Shown here: positions 29,250 to 38,731 of the stretch, one piece after another
How the letters are laid out: each line of letters begins with the position of its first letter
Numbering within the stretch: the stretch's first letter is position 1
NCBI GenBank assembly: GCA_014762645.1
Contig: JABURP010000020.1
Location: 1 to 64,000, forward strand
DNA length: 64,000 nt
Origin: Crocinitomicaceae bacterium
GTDB taxonomy: Bacteria; Bacteroidota; Bacteroidia; Flavobacteriales_D; Crocinitomicaceae
Direction: 5' to 3'
The notes under the pieces: generated by a model
What the model saw: the letters and a program-made list of their open reading frames with translations, nothing else
What the model was told of the DNA's origin: nothing
Databases searched by the model: none
Program-made: the position numbers and the translations under genes

Positions 29250-29636
29250 ATGAAGGAACACGTACAACTGACAAAAGCGGAAGTCCAACGCATTGATCCG
29301 GATATTTTGGTCACAAAATACCGTCCCAAGGCTGAAATAACAATTGAGGATGCCCGCGAAATTGACAACGCCCATATCACTATGTCACAAGGCAATGATA
29401 TGTACATTATTGCTGATATGACAGAAGGCTCAGCTACCGTAACAAAAGAAGCCGAAGAATACTTCGTTTACAAGGGAAAAATGATTCCCTACACGAAAGG
29501 AGTGGCCATTGTCACCTCTAGTAAAAGTTCAATTTTTAGTCGATTATTCGGTGCATCTACCAGAACTTTGTATCCAACAAAAGAATTTACTTCGGTAGAT
29601 GATGCCAGAGCATGGCTTGATTCAATAAGGGAATAG
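29250..29636 (+). CDS. STAS-like small protein, copy 2 (tandem paralog)
   Basis: 128 residues, collinear with the preceding 125-residue protein: ITIEDAREIDNAHITMSQG aligns with ISEEDAKEIDGAHVTMSQG, MYIIADMTEGSA with MFVIVDLTSGAK, and YPTKEFTSVDDARAWLDSIR with FPYKEFKTKEEAKAWIDTLR. The central segment (VTKEAEEYFVYKGKMIPYTKGVAIVTSSKSSIFSRLFG, here noted only by its ends) matches the DUF7793/STAS pattern better than copy 1. The 82-nt gap suggests its own promoter or a long intercistronic leader. It converges on the LRR gene with a 5-nt gap. Confidence 0.62.
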   Translation: MKEHVQLTKAEVQRIDPDILVTKYRPKAEITIEDAREIDNAHITMSQGNDMYIIADMTEGSATVTKEAEEYFVYKGKMIPYTKGVAIVTSSKSSIFSRLFGASTRTLYPTKEFTSVDDARAWLDSIRE

Positions 29637-29641
29637 TATTA

Positions 29642-30217
29642 TTAATTGCATTTACAAGCGGGTTCAAATTCAATTTTCACCCAATGCAACATCTTGGCCC
29701 ATTTTTCCTGTTGCTCCTTTGTAAAGGTAATCCCACTCAAATCTAATGACCGCAAATTTCGTAATTGCGTGAGAGATTCAGGTAGTTCCTCTATAGGATT
29801 GAACCAAATATCAAAAACAATCAGATCTTTTAAGTTGCTAATACAGTCCGGGATGATCTTGATGTTGTTTTTACCCATGAACAGGTTTCTTAAGCTGGTG
29901 TTCTGGCACACGGCTTCAGGAAATTCTTCAAACTTGTTTTTGGTGAGATGCAATATTCTCAAGTCTTTAAAATGAAATTCCTTGGGTAAAGAGGCTAATT
30001 TGTTTTTGGATAGATCCAATTCTCTCAGGTTAGTGAAGCGGTATATTTCCGCTGGGATGGCAGTTAATTTATTTCGACTGAGATCCAAACGATATACCGA
30101 ATCAGCCGGAACACTTAACGCTTCTTCCAAACTTTTGAACATCTTGTCTTCCTGAGCAAGGCAGATGTTACACCCGAGCAGGAGACTGATCCAAAATACG
30201 TTTACAATTGATTTCAT
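29642..30217 (-). CDS. Small exported leucine-rich repeat protein (six repeats)
   Basis: 191 residues. A signal peptide (MKSIVNVFWISLLLGCNICLAQ) is followed by an N-terminal cap (MFKSLEEALSVPADSVYRLDL) and six 23-residue repeats of the LxxLxxLxLxxNxLxxLPxxI type (about residues 43-170). The C-terminal cap ends in CKCN. The cap and repeat type match the 1008-residue LRR protein at 38732, so both belong to one family with different repeat numbers. The start codon lies inside ribF, giving a 50-nt overlap. Location is periplasm or beyond, and function is unknown. Confidence 0.8.
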   Translation of the reverse strand: MKSIVNVFWISLLLGCNICLAQEDKMFKSLEEALSVPADSVYRLDLSRNKLTAIPAEIYRFTNLRELDLSKNKLASLPKEFHFKDLRILHLTKNKFEEFPEAVCQNTSLRNLFMGKNNIKIIPDCISNLKDLIVFDIWFNPIEELPESLTQLRNLRSLDLSGITFTKEQQEKWAKMLHWVKIEFEPACKCN

Positions 30218-31115
30218 CTATTGCCAGTTGTTCTTTTAATTCATCCACAGACGAGAACGATTTCTCATCCCTGGTCTTTGCTATTACGTAAATCTCAATC
30301 TCTGTGCCGTAAATACTATTATCAAAATCAAAGAGGTGAACTTCTATACGTTTTTCACTACTGTCTGTAACCGTTGGACGGTAGCCAATGTTCATCATGC
30401 CACTATGGAGCCTCCCTTCAACCCTCACTCTAACGGCGTAAACACCAATTTTTGGGATAACCTGTGTTTTTTCAATCTCTCCAATATTTGCAGTTGGATA
30501 GCCAAGCTGTGTTCCGATTTTATCTCCTTTTACTACAGTGCCTGAAAAATTAAAAGGTGCTCCTAAAAAGGCATTAGCTTTGGTAATGTCCCCATCTTTT
30601 ATGGCTCTCCTAATCTTAGTCGAACTGATACTCAACTCCCCATGACGAAGCGCAGGGATTTCCTGAACTTCAAAATTATATATCGGTGCAAGTTCTTTTA
30701 GTAAGTCTATATTTCCTTCCCTGTTTTTTCCAAAATGATGATTATATCCTATAGTAAGAACTTTGACATTTAATTTGTTAACAAGGATATTTCGTACGAA
30801 TTCGGTAGCCGATTGCCGGGCAAACTCTTTCGTAAAGGGGTGAAGGATGAGATGGTCTATTCCTTCTTCCTCAAGGCGTTGCGTTCTTCTTTTGATGTTT
30901 TGAATTAATTCCAGATTGTGATCATCCGGGTACAATACCATACGAGGATGTGGATGAAATGTGAATAAAACAGTTTCACCATCAACCCTTTCAGCACTTT
31001 CTTTCAAAAATGATATTATTTTTTGATGCCCAAGATGCACACCATCAAAGGTTCCCAGTGTAATTACCGGGTTTTTTATCTCGGGCACTTCGTCTACAGA
31101 ATGATAAACTCTCAA
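30168..31115 (-). CDS. ribF: Bifunctional riboflavin kinase / FAD synthetase
   Basis: 315 residues. The N-terminal FMN adenylyltransferase part has ITLGTFDGVHLGHQKII and IGYNHHFGKNREGN, with SSTKIRRAIKDGD (the SST-R-x2-I nucleotidyl-transfer motif). The C-terminal flavokinase part has GTQLGYPTANI and GVYAVRV...MMNIGYRPTV. It makes FMN and FAD. It diverges from atpD. The last 17 codons (30168-30217) overlap the first codons of the LRR gene in another frame. A TAACTTTG box on the minus strand (31167-31160) is a likely promoter element. Confidence 0.95.
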   Translation of the reverse strand: MRVYHSVDEVPEIKNPVITLGTFDGVHLGHQKIISFLKESAERVDGETVLFTFHPHPRMVLYPDDHNLELIQNIKRRTQRLEEEGIDHLILHPFTKEFARQSATEFVRNILVNKLNVKVLTIGYNHHFGKNREGNIDLLKELAPIYNFEVQEIPALRHGELSISSTKIRRAIKDGDITKANAFLGAPFNFSGTVVKGDKIGTQLGYPTANIGEIEKTQVIPKIGVYAVRVRVEGRLHSGMMNIGYRPTVTDSSEKRIEVHLFDFDNSIYGTEIEIYVIAKTRDEKSFSSVDELKEQLAIDEINCKRILDQSPARV

Positions 31116-31159
31116 ATCGCTCTTTTATTCCTTTGCAAGGCTAAGGAAATTCTCCGGTT

Positions 31160-31167
31160 CAAAGTTA
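31160..31167 (-). promoter_or_regulatory. Candidate -7 box (TAACTTTG on the minus strand) of ribF
   Basis: Read on the minus strand this is TAACTTTG, fitting TAnnTTTG, 44 nt before the ribF ATG. A TTTG (31187-31184) lies upstream with a 16-nt spacer, shorter than usual. Confidence 0.35.
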
Positions 31168-31212
31168 TGGAAAAAACTTTTCACAAATTCCCAGTGGAAA
31201 TGTAAAAAGCAT

Positions 31213-31220
31213 TAAATTTG
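31213..31220 (+). promoter_or_regulatory. Candidate -7 box (TAAATTTG) of atpDC
   Basis: TAAATTTG fits TAnnTTTG and lies 39 nt before the atpD ATG. It sits in the divergent ribF/atpD spacer. No clear -33 element is present. Confidence 0.4.
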
Positions 31221-31247
31221 CACCCGAAAATTGAACACGTACATTAA

Positions 31248-32762
<1,515 letters not shown>

Positions 32763-32775
32763 AAAACGTCATTAG

Positions 32776-33066
32776 ATGCTTTTAGAAGTAATTACGCCAG
32801 ACGAAATGTTGTTCAAAGGGAACGTAACGCACGTTGTGTTGCCAGGATTGGACGGTTTATTTGGTGTGTTATCAAATCACGCTCCTATGATCTCAGGTCT
32901 TGCAGAAGGCACAGTGAAAGTAGAGCAGGTTGTTGCTGACAACCAGGGAGAGGATAATACCGGTAAATACAACCAGGAACATAAAAACGATCAGACTTTT
33001 ACTTTTGATATCAAAGGCGGTGTCATGGAAGTAAAAGACAATAAAATAATGGTGCTGGCTGAGTAA
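32776..33066 (+). CDS. atpC: F1 ATP synthase subunit epsilon, short form
   Basis: 96 residues. It contains the N-terminal beta-sandwich (MLLEVITPDEMLFKGNVTHV, PGLDGLFGVLSNHAPMI) and lacks the C-terminal two-helix inhibitory domain of the about 135-residue enterobacterial protein. Short epsilon subunits are usual in this phylum. A hydrophilic insertion (about residues 55-72, ADNQGEDNTGKYNQEHKN) interrupts the sandwich. It is cotranscribed with atpD (13-nt gap) and followed by a terminator. Confidence 0.92.
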   Translation: MLLEVITPDEMLFKGNVTHVVLPGLDGLFGVLSNHAPMISGLAEGTVKVEQVVADNQGEDNTGKYNQEHKNDQTFTFDIKGGVMEVKDNKIMVLAE

Positions 33067-33088
33067 GTTTTCAGTACTTAACAGTGTT

Positions 33089-33130
33089 AAAAGCCCCGCC
33101 CTCGACTCATTTCGTGGAACGGGGCTTTTT
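33089..33130 (+). terminator. Rho-independent terminator after atpC
   Basis: AAAAGCCCCG (33089-33098) pairs with CGGGGCTTTT (33120-33129), a 10-bp GC-centred stem followed by T's. It separates atpDC from the uppS-bamA cluster. Confidence 0.9.
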
Positions 33131-33184
33131 AGTTAATTGTTGTTAAGAAAGCAATGAATCGCACCATTCCGCGTATATATTTCA

Positions 33185-33214
33185 TTGTAAAACAGAAAAA
33201 AACCTGCATTTTTG
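33185..33214 (+). promoter_or_regulatory. Candidate promoter of the uppS-bamA cluster
   Basis: TTG (33185-33187), a 19-nt spacer and CATTTTTG (33207-33214), one mismatch from TAnnTTTG. This is one of the few places in the window where both -33 and -7 elements fit. The uppS ATG is 15 nt downstream. Confidence 0.45.
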
Positions 33215-33229
33215 TGGCGCTAAGTAAAA

Positions 33230-33982
33230 ATGAGCATAAAAGATAAGCTAGATACAGCAAATATTCCTGAGCACGTTGCCATTATTATGGATGGAAACGG
33301 CAGATGGGCACAACAACAGGGACACGTTCGTTTATTCGGACACGCCACCGGTGTTGAATCTGTTAGGGAAGCATTAAAAGCTGCTACCGAGGTTAAGGTA
33401 AAATACCTGACGCTTTATGCTTTTTCCACTGAAAACTGGAACCGTCCAAAAGAAGAAGTGGATGGATTGATGGATCTTCTGGTAACCACTATTGCCAATG
33501 AAATTGAATCCCTCAATGAAAATGATGTACGGTTAGATGCTATTGGCAACACAGATGAGTTACCTGAAAAATGTCGGCAAGAACTCAAAAATGCCATTGA
33601 TCGAACGAAGAAAAATAAAGGAACCTGCTTAATACTGGCATTAAATTATAGCTCAAAATACGAGATTAAATCAGCCATCAAAAAAATTGCCCAAAAATAC
33701 AAGGATGGAGAAATCGAATTAGATGATATCTCAGATCAGTTGGTCAGTGACCATTTATATACCGCCGGTTTACCAGATCCAGAATTAATGATTAGAACAA
33801 GCGGTGAGCTAAGAATTAGCAATTTCCTTCTATGGCAGCTGGCTTATAGTGAATTACATTTTACACCAATTTTTTGGCCCGATTTTAAAAAAGAAGACTT
33901 TTTTCAGGCCATATATGATTACCAAAACAGAGAAAGAAGATTTGGAAAGGTGAGTGAACAATTAAATGATGCTCAAGGATGA
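33230..33982 (+). CDS. uppS: Isoprenyl transferase (undecaprenyl diphosphate synthase)
   Basis: 250 residues of the cis-prenyltransferase family. The catalytic Asp21 lies in AIIMDGNGRWAQQQG, followed by YAFSTENWNRP and the C-terminal PELMIRTSGELRISNFLLWQ and SELHF blocks. It makes the C55 lipid carrier for peptidoglycan and other glycans. Its stop codon overlaps the bamA start (ATGA), so translation is probably coupled. Confidence 0.96.
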   Translation: MSIKDKLDTANIPEHVAIIMDGNGRWAQQQGHVRLFGHATGVESVREALKAATEVKVKYLTLYAFSTENWNRPKEEVDGLMDLLVTTIANEIESLNENDVRLDAIGNTDELPEKCRQELKNAIDRTKKNKGTCLILALNYSSKYEIKSAIKKIAQKYKDGEIELDDISDQLVSDHLYTAGLPDPELMIRTSGELRISNFLLWQLAYSELHFTPIFWPDFKKEDFFQAIYDYQNRERRFGKVSEQLNDAQG

Positions 33983-36564
33983 AAATGAAACTCTTTTTTC
34001 TCGGATTATGTACATTACTGACGAGTTTGACCTTTGCTCAGAACCCTGATTACCTGGCACCCTCAAAGCATACCATTGCAAGGACAGAAGTGATCGGTGT
34101 TCCGCATCTAAACCATGAGGCAATTGTTTTGATCTCTGGCCTAACCGTGGGTAAAGAAATTACGGTTCCAGGTGATGATATTTCACAAGCCATTAAAAAA
34201 TTATGGGAGCAGGATTTGTTCTCTGCGGTTGAGGTTGGATATACAAAGATCGACAATGTAACGGGGGATATTTTCCTTTATATCAAATTGGCAGATCTTC
34301 CAAAATTATCCCATTATAGATTTAGTGATAATGTATCCAGAGGTGATGCCGATAAAATCAGGGAACACATTAATTTGTATAATGGTAAGACAATCACGGA
34401 ATCACTGAAAAGAAACACGGTTAATCAGGTGCGTGCGTTTTACCAGGATAAAGGTTATTACTACTGTGAGGTGTGGATTGATGAAATTATTGATACAACT
34501 GCATTCAACTCAAAAATATTTCAGATCAATGTCGATAAGAAAGAGCGCATCAAAATCAAACATATTGTATTCCATGGTAATGAAGTAGAGAAAGATCCGG
34601 ATAAAAACTTCATTGAGAATTTAAAGGTGAAAACAATGGTGTCAGATAGAGGTTTGCGCCGATCAATGAAAGACACCAAACAACAAGGCATCCTGAGGCT
34701 TTTTAACCGATCTAAATTCAATAAAACCGCTTACGAACGTGATAAACAAAACATACTTTACAACTATAATGCGATTGGATTAAGAGATGCACGTATTGTA
34801 AAAGATTCTGTGTACGATATTGATGAAAAGCACATTGGAATTGAGATATGGATTGATAAAGGGGAAGAGTACTATTTTGGAGATATAACCTGGGTAGGGA
34901 ACACCAAATATACAGATGGTCAATTGGATACGATTCTTGGAATTAACAAGGGAGATCTTTATGACAAATCACTGCTGGAACAACGGTTATATATGAGTCA
35001 GGATGGGAGAGATGTTACCTCACTGTACATGGATCGTGGCTACCTATTCTTCAATATTCAACCCGTAGAAATAAACATTGACGAAAATAATCACATCAAC
35101 TATGAGGTTAGGATCAATGAAGGCAAACAGGCTCGAGTAAAGAATATATACATCTACGGTAACACAAAAACCAATGATCACGTTATTCTCCGGGAGATAC
35201 GTACCAAGCCGGGAGACCTCTTTAACAGAAATGACATCATCAGAACCCAAAGAGAGTTGGCCAATCTTGGATATTTTGATCCTGAACAGTTTAATGTTAA
35301 CCCAATACCAAACCCACAAGACGGAACAGTGGATATTGAGTATTACGTCGTTGAAAAATCATCAGACCAAATTGAGTTATCCGGTGGTTATGGTGCAGGT
35401 AGATTAATTGGTACTCTAGGGCTCTCATTCACAAATTTCTCCATGAGAAATGTCTTTAAAAAAGGAGCCTGGCAACCACTGCCCGCTGGAGACGGTCAAC
35501 GCCTTAGTATTCGTGGACAGACCTACGGAAGGGGTTATCAATCATACAACTTATCCTTTACAGAACCATGGCTCGGAGGGAAAAAGCCTACCTCACTAAC
35601 TGTTTTTTCATCCTACTCGTTAATCACCAATTCACTGGAACGAACAAACCCAAGTTATCAACAAACCTCCATTACATCAGTGGGTGCTGGTTTAGGTTCT
35701 CGTTTAAAATGGCCGGATGATTATTTCCAGATCTACGGTGAATTGAACTATCAGTATTATGACCTTAAGAACTCCAATTTCTTTATTTTCTCAGATGGAT
35801 TCTCTAATAATATCTCACTGAAAACAGTTCTATCAAGAAATTCAATAGATCAACCTATTTATCCTAAAAACGGGTCAAAGTTTGCTTTGACAACGAAATT
35901 TACGCTTCCATATTCCTTGTGGGACGGTGTTAGTGATTATTCTGTACTATCAGATCAGGAACGATACAAATATGCCGAGTATTTCAAGATTAAGTTTACC
36001 GGTGAATGGTTCACACCTATCTCAAAAGACAAAAAGTTGGTACTGCATCCCAAATTTGGATTTGGGTTCCTGGGGGCGTATAACAATGACAGAGGAATTT
36101 CTCCTTTTGAACGGTTTTATTTGGGAGGTTCAGGGTTAAATGGTACATGGCAGTTTGATGGACGGGAGATTATTGCCCTTCGTGGATACGGAGGAAGTAG
36201 TGGAAGTCCGGTATCACCTACCACAGGTGGAACGGTTATTGCCAAATATTCACTTGAATTGCGCTATCCGGTGTCGTTGAATCCGAATGCCACAATTTAT
36301 GGGTTGTTATTTGCAGAAGCAGGAAATACGTATAATGGGTTTACAGATTTCAACCCATTTAATGTAAAACGTTCGGCTGGTGCGGGAGTGAGAATATTTT
36401 TACCAATGTTTGGAATGTTAGGGGTAGATTTTGCCTGGGGATTTGATCCGCTCGATCCTGGTTCGGCGGGAGCAGGTGACCCGAATGATGATCCAGGATC
36501 CAATTCCAAAGGATATACATTTGGATTCTTCCCTATAATTGGAATGAATATTGGAGATTTATAA
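33979..36564 (+). CDS. bamA: Outer-membrane protein assembly factor BamA
   Basis: 861 residues. A signal peptide (KLFFLGLCTLLTSLTFAQ) precedes five POTRA domains (about residues 28-440) and an Omp85 barrel (about 460-861). The barrel holds the usual FERFYLGGSGLNGTWQFDGRE region corresponding to the conserved (V/I)RGF/Y segment (ALRGYGG). It inserts outer-membrane barrels. The uppS-bamA-ompH-ompH order is standard in Bacteroidota. Confidence 0.96.
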   Translation: MKMKLFFLGLCTLLTSLTFAQNPDYLAPSKHTIARTEVIGVPHLNHEAIVLISGLTVGKEITVPGDDISQAIKKLWEQDLFSAVEVGYTKIDNVTGDIFLYIKLADLPKLSHYRFSDNVSRGDADKIREHINLYNGKTITESLKRNTVNQVRAFYQDKGYYYCEVWIDEIIDTTAFNSKIFQINVDKKERIKIKHIVFHGNEVEKDPDKNFIENLKVKTMVSDRGLRRSMKDTKQQGILRLFNRSKFNKTAYERDKQNILYNYNAIGLRDARIVKDSVYDIDEKHIGIEIWIDKGEEYYFGDITWVGNTKYTDGQLDTILGINKGDLYDKSLLEQRLYMSQDGRDVTSLYMDRGYLFFNIQPVEINIDENNHINYEVRINEGKQARVKNIYIYGNTKTNDHVILREIRTKPGDLFNRNDIIRTQRELANLGYFDPEQFNVNPIPNPQDGTVDIEYYVVEKSSDQIELSGGYGAGRLIGTLGLSFTNFSMRNVFKKGAWQPLPAGDGQRLSIRGQTYGRGYQSYNLSFTEPWLGGKKPTSLTVFSSYSLITNSLERTNPSYQQTSITSVGAGLGSRLKWPDDYFQIYGELNYQYYDLKNSNFFIFSDGFSNNISLKTVLSRNSIDQPIYPKNGSKFALTTKFTLPYSLWDGVSDYSVLSDQERYKYAEYFKIKFTGEWFTPISKDKKLVLHPKFGFGFLGAYNNDRGISPFERFYLGGSGLNGTWQFDGREIIALRGYGGSSGSPVSPTTGGTVIAKYSLELRYPVSLNPNATIYGLLFAEAGNTYNGFTDFNPFNVKRSAGAGVRIFLPMFGMLGVDFAWGFDPLDPGSAGAGDPNDDPGSNSKGYTFGFFPIIGMNIGDL

Positions 36565-36660
36565 CAACGAAAAAAGCATTAGGGGATTATTGTTAAATTC
36601 GCACCCTCAAAACCATGAATTAATCATGTAATAAACAGATTAATTCTGAGTTATTGGAGT

Positions 36661-37185
36661 ATGAAAAAAGTATTGGGAATATTATTTGTTTTGTTCGGCT
36701 TAGCATCCGCTGCTACAGCGCAACGGTATGCCTACGTAGATACACAATACATCCTGGACAATACACCGGAATATGCCAAGGCTCAGGAAGAACTGGATCG
36801 CTTAACAGAAGAATGGTTGAAAGAGGTTGAAGCTGCATTTGCACTGGTTGAACAAAAGCGAAGAGAGTATGAAGCTGAAAAAATACTTTTACCAGAAGAA
36901 ATAAAAAAGCAGCGGTTAAAAGAAATTTCTGACCTGGAAACTGAGGCAAAAGCATTGCAAAAACAACGGTTTGGTGTAGGTGGAGATTTATTTATGAAAC
37001 GCGAGGAATTAATCAAACCCATACAGGATCAGATATTTAACGCTATTCAGGCAATTGCCGCCGAAAGAAATTTTGCCTTTGTTTTTGACAAAGCAAATCA
37101 ATCAAATTTGCTGTATGCTGATCCAAAATATGATATCAGTGACCAGGTTTTGAGAAAAATGGGCATCAAAGTTGATAGAAACTAA
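36661..37185 (+). CDS. OmpH/Skp family periplasmic chaperone, copy 1
   Basis: 174 residues. A signal peptide (MKKVLGILFVLFGLASAATAQ) is followed by RYAYVDTQYILDNTPEYAKA, the usual OmpH/Skp opening, and a long charged coiled coil (about 45-125) forming the tentacles. The C-terminal strand is NFAFVFDKANQSNLLYAD. It keeps unfolded outer-membrane proteins soluble on the way to BamA, the gene upstream. Confidence 0.92.
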   Translation: MKKVLGILFVLFGLASAATAQRYAYVDTQYILDNTPEYAKAQEELDRLTEEWLKEVEAAFALVEQKRREYEAEKILLPEEIKKQRLKEISDLETEAKALQKQRFGVGGDLFMKREELIKPIQDQIFNAIQAIAAERNFAFVFDKANQSNLLYADPKYDISDQVLRKMGIKVDRN

Positions 37186-37209
37186 TAAAGACGATATAAA
37201 CTAAACAAA

Positions 37210-37746
37210 ATGAAGAAGATCTTAATCGCAATAATTGCAGTGTTTACAGTGGGAGGATTTAGTGCAATAGCGCAGAACAATGTAACATTTGCTCACGTTT
37301 CAAGCGCAGCCGTGCTCGATAGTATTCAGTCTTATAAAGACCTGGTGAAGGAAGAACAACAGATTAATAGAGAGGCGCAGAAACAATACAATGTGCTACA
37401 GAAAAAATACATGAATCTTCAGCCAGATGGTCCAGCTATGGATACGCTGTCAGATTTTGAACTTTCTATTATTAGTGGTGACATCCAAAAAGTTCAAATG
37501 GATATGCAAAACCTGGAGGTGTACACACAAAATCAATTGCAGGTTCTACAGGAGCGTTTAGTGAAATTAATGGATATGTACAGAGAAGCTGTTGAAATCG
37601 TGGCTAAGAAGCATGGAATTACGTACGTTTTTGATGCAGATACTCAAGTACTTTATGCAGGACCAAAAGGAAAAGATCTTACGGATGAAGTAAGGGTTGA
37701 GTTATTGCGGATGGATAGTGAAAATCCAGTGCACCGACTAAAATAG
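37210..37746 (+). CDS. OmpH/Skp family periplasmic chaperone, copy 2
   Basis: 178 residues. The signal peptide (MKKILIAIIAVFTVGGFSAIAQ) is followed by VTFAHVSSAAVLDSIQSYKD, a coiled coil (about 50-125) and the family C terminus GITYVFDADTQVLYAGPKGKD. It is a paralog of the preceding gene, separated by 24 nt. An intrinsic terminator follows. Confidence 0.92.
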   Translation: MKKILIAIIAVFTVGGFSAIAQNNVTFAHVSSAAVLDSIQSYKDLVKEEQQINREAQKQYNVLQKKYMNLQPDGPAMDTLSDFELSIISGDIQKVQMDMQNLEVYTQNQLQVLQERLVKLMDMYREAVEIVAKKHGITYVFDADTQVLYAGPKGKDLTDEVRVELLRMDSENPVHRLK

Positions 37747-37769
37747 CATTGACGAATAATAATTTTCAT

Positions 37770-37799
37770 AGCCGTTCAACTTTTTGAACGGCTTTTTTA
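37770..37799 (+). terminator. Rho-independent terminator after the second ompH gene
   Basis: AGCCGTTCAA (37770-37779) pairs with TTGAACGGCT (37784-37793... through the T run), a 10-bp stem with a very short loop, followed by TTTTTT. It ends the uppS-bamA-ompH-ompH unit. Confidence 0.9.
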
Positions 37800-37812
37800 T
37801 TGCCTAAAAGTG

Positions 37813-37820
37813 TACATTTG
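37813..37820 (+). promoter_or_regulatory. Candidate -7 box (TACATTTG) directly before murI
   Basis: TACATTTG fits TAnnTTTG exactly and ends 5 nt before the murI ATG at 37826, downstream of the terminator. As at 8658, the mRNA would be leaderless or nearly so. Confidence 0.45.
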
Positions 37821-37825
37821 AGGCC

Positions 37826-38626
37826 ATGCAAAATAAACCTATAGGTATTTTTGATTCAGGAATAGGAGGCCTTACAGTGGCAAAGGCTATCAAAGAGGTG
37901 CTCCCGCATGAACAGATCATTTATTTTGGTGATACAGCACATTTACCCTATGGTGATAAATCCAAGGATTCGGTAAAAAGTTATTCAAAACGAATAACTG
38001 GATATCTCCTGGCTAAAGGATGCAAGGCTATTGTAATAGCCTGTAATACGGCTTCAGCACATGCCTATAATGATCTGAAAAAATTCTATCCAAAGGTTCC
38101 CATAATTAATGTGGTGAAACCAACAGTTATGTATGTTGCGACGAAATATGATACCGGGAAAATTGGCGTAGTTGCAACGAAAGGAACGATCAAGTCTCGG
38201 ATATATCCCAGAAAAATTAAAAAGAAAAACCCTAACCTACAGGTGCCACAGGCTGCAGCACCTCTTTTGGTTCCAATGATAGAAGAAGGTTTTTTTAACA
38301 ACAACATCTCACAGACCATTATCAACTCATATATGTCTGCGCGAAATTTTAAAAACCTGAAGGCACTGATTCTGGGGTGTACGCATTATCCATTAATAAA
38401 AAGTGAAGTTGAAAATTTCTTTAAGGGAGAAGTTGAAGTGATTGATTCAGCCTCTGTGGTAGCAGACTACACCTTGCGCTTATTGAAAAAAGAAAACTTA
38501 CTTTCAGATAAACGGCACGGAAGTGATCAGTTTTTGGTATCAGATTTTACAAAATCGTTTGAAGAAACGTCTAAACTCTTTTTTGGTAAAGCCATCCACT
38601 TAAAAGAAGATCGAATCTGGGATTAA
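37826..38626 (+). CDS. murI: Glutamate racemase
   Basis: 266 residues. The opening IGIFDSGIGGLTVAK supplies Asp10 and Ser11, and the two catalytic cysteines are Cys73 (IACNTASAHA) and Cys185 (LGCTHYPL), with His187 alongside. It makes D-glutamate for peptidoglycan. Placement after the uppS-bamA-ompH cluster is common in the phylum, but here a terminator and its own -7 box separate it. Confidence 0.96.
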   Translation: MQNKPIGIFDSGIGGLTVAKAIKEVLPHEQIIYFGDTAHLPYGDKSKDSVKSYSKRITGYLLAKGCKAIVIACNTASAHAYNDLKKFYPKVPIINVVKPTVMYVATKYDTGKIGVVATKGTIKSRIYPRKIKKKNPNLQVPQAAAPLLVPMIEEGFFNNNISQTIINSYMSARNFKNLKALILGCTHYPLIKSEVENFFKGEVEVIDSASVVADYTLRLLKKENLLSDKRHGSDQFLVSDFTKSFEETSKLFFGKAIHLKEDRIWD

Positions 38627-38731
38627 ATTAAAGTGCAGATCGCTTAAAATCTAACAGGAAAAGGCATAGATATTTATTCTTAATTTAGTCAGTCCGATTT
38701 CCTTTTGATTGCTTCAATATAACATGTCGTT

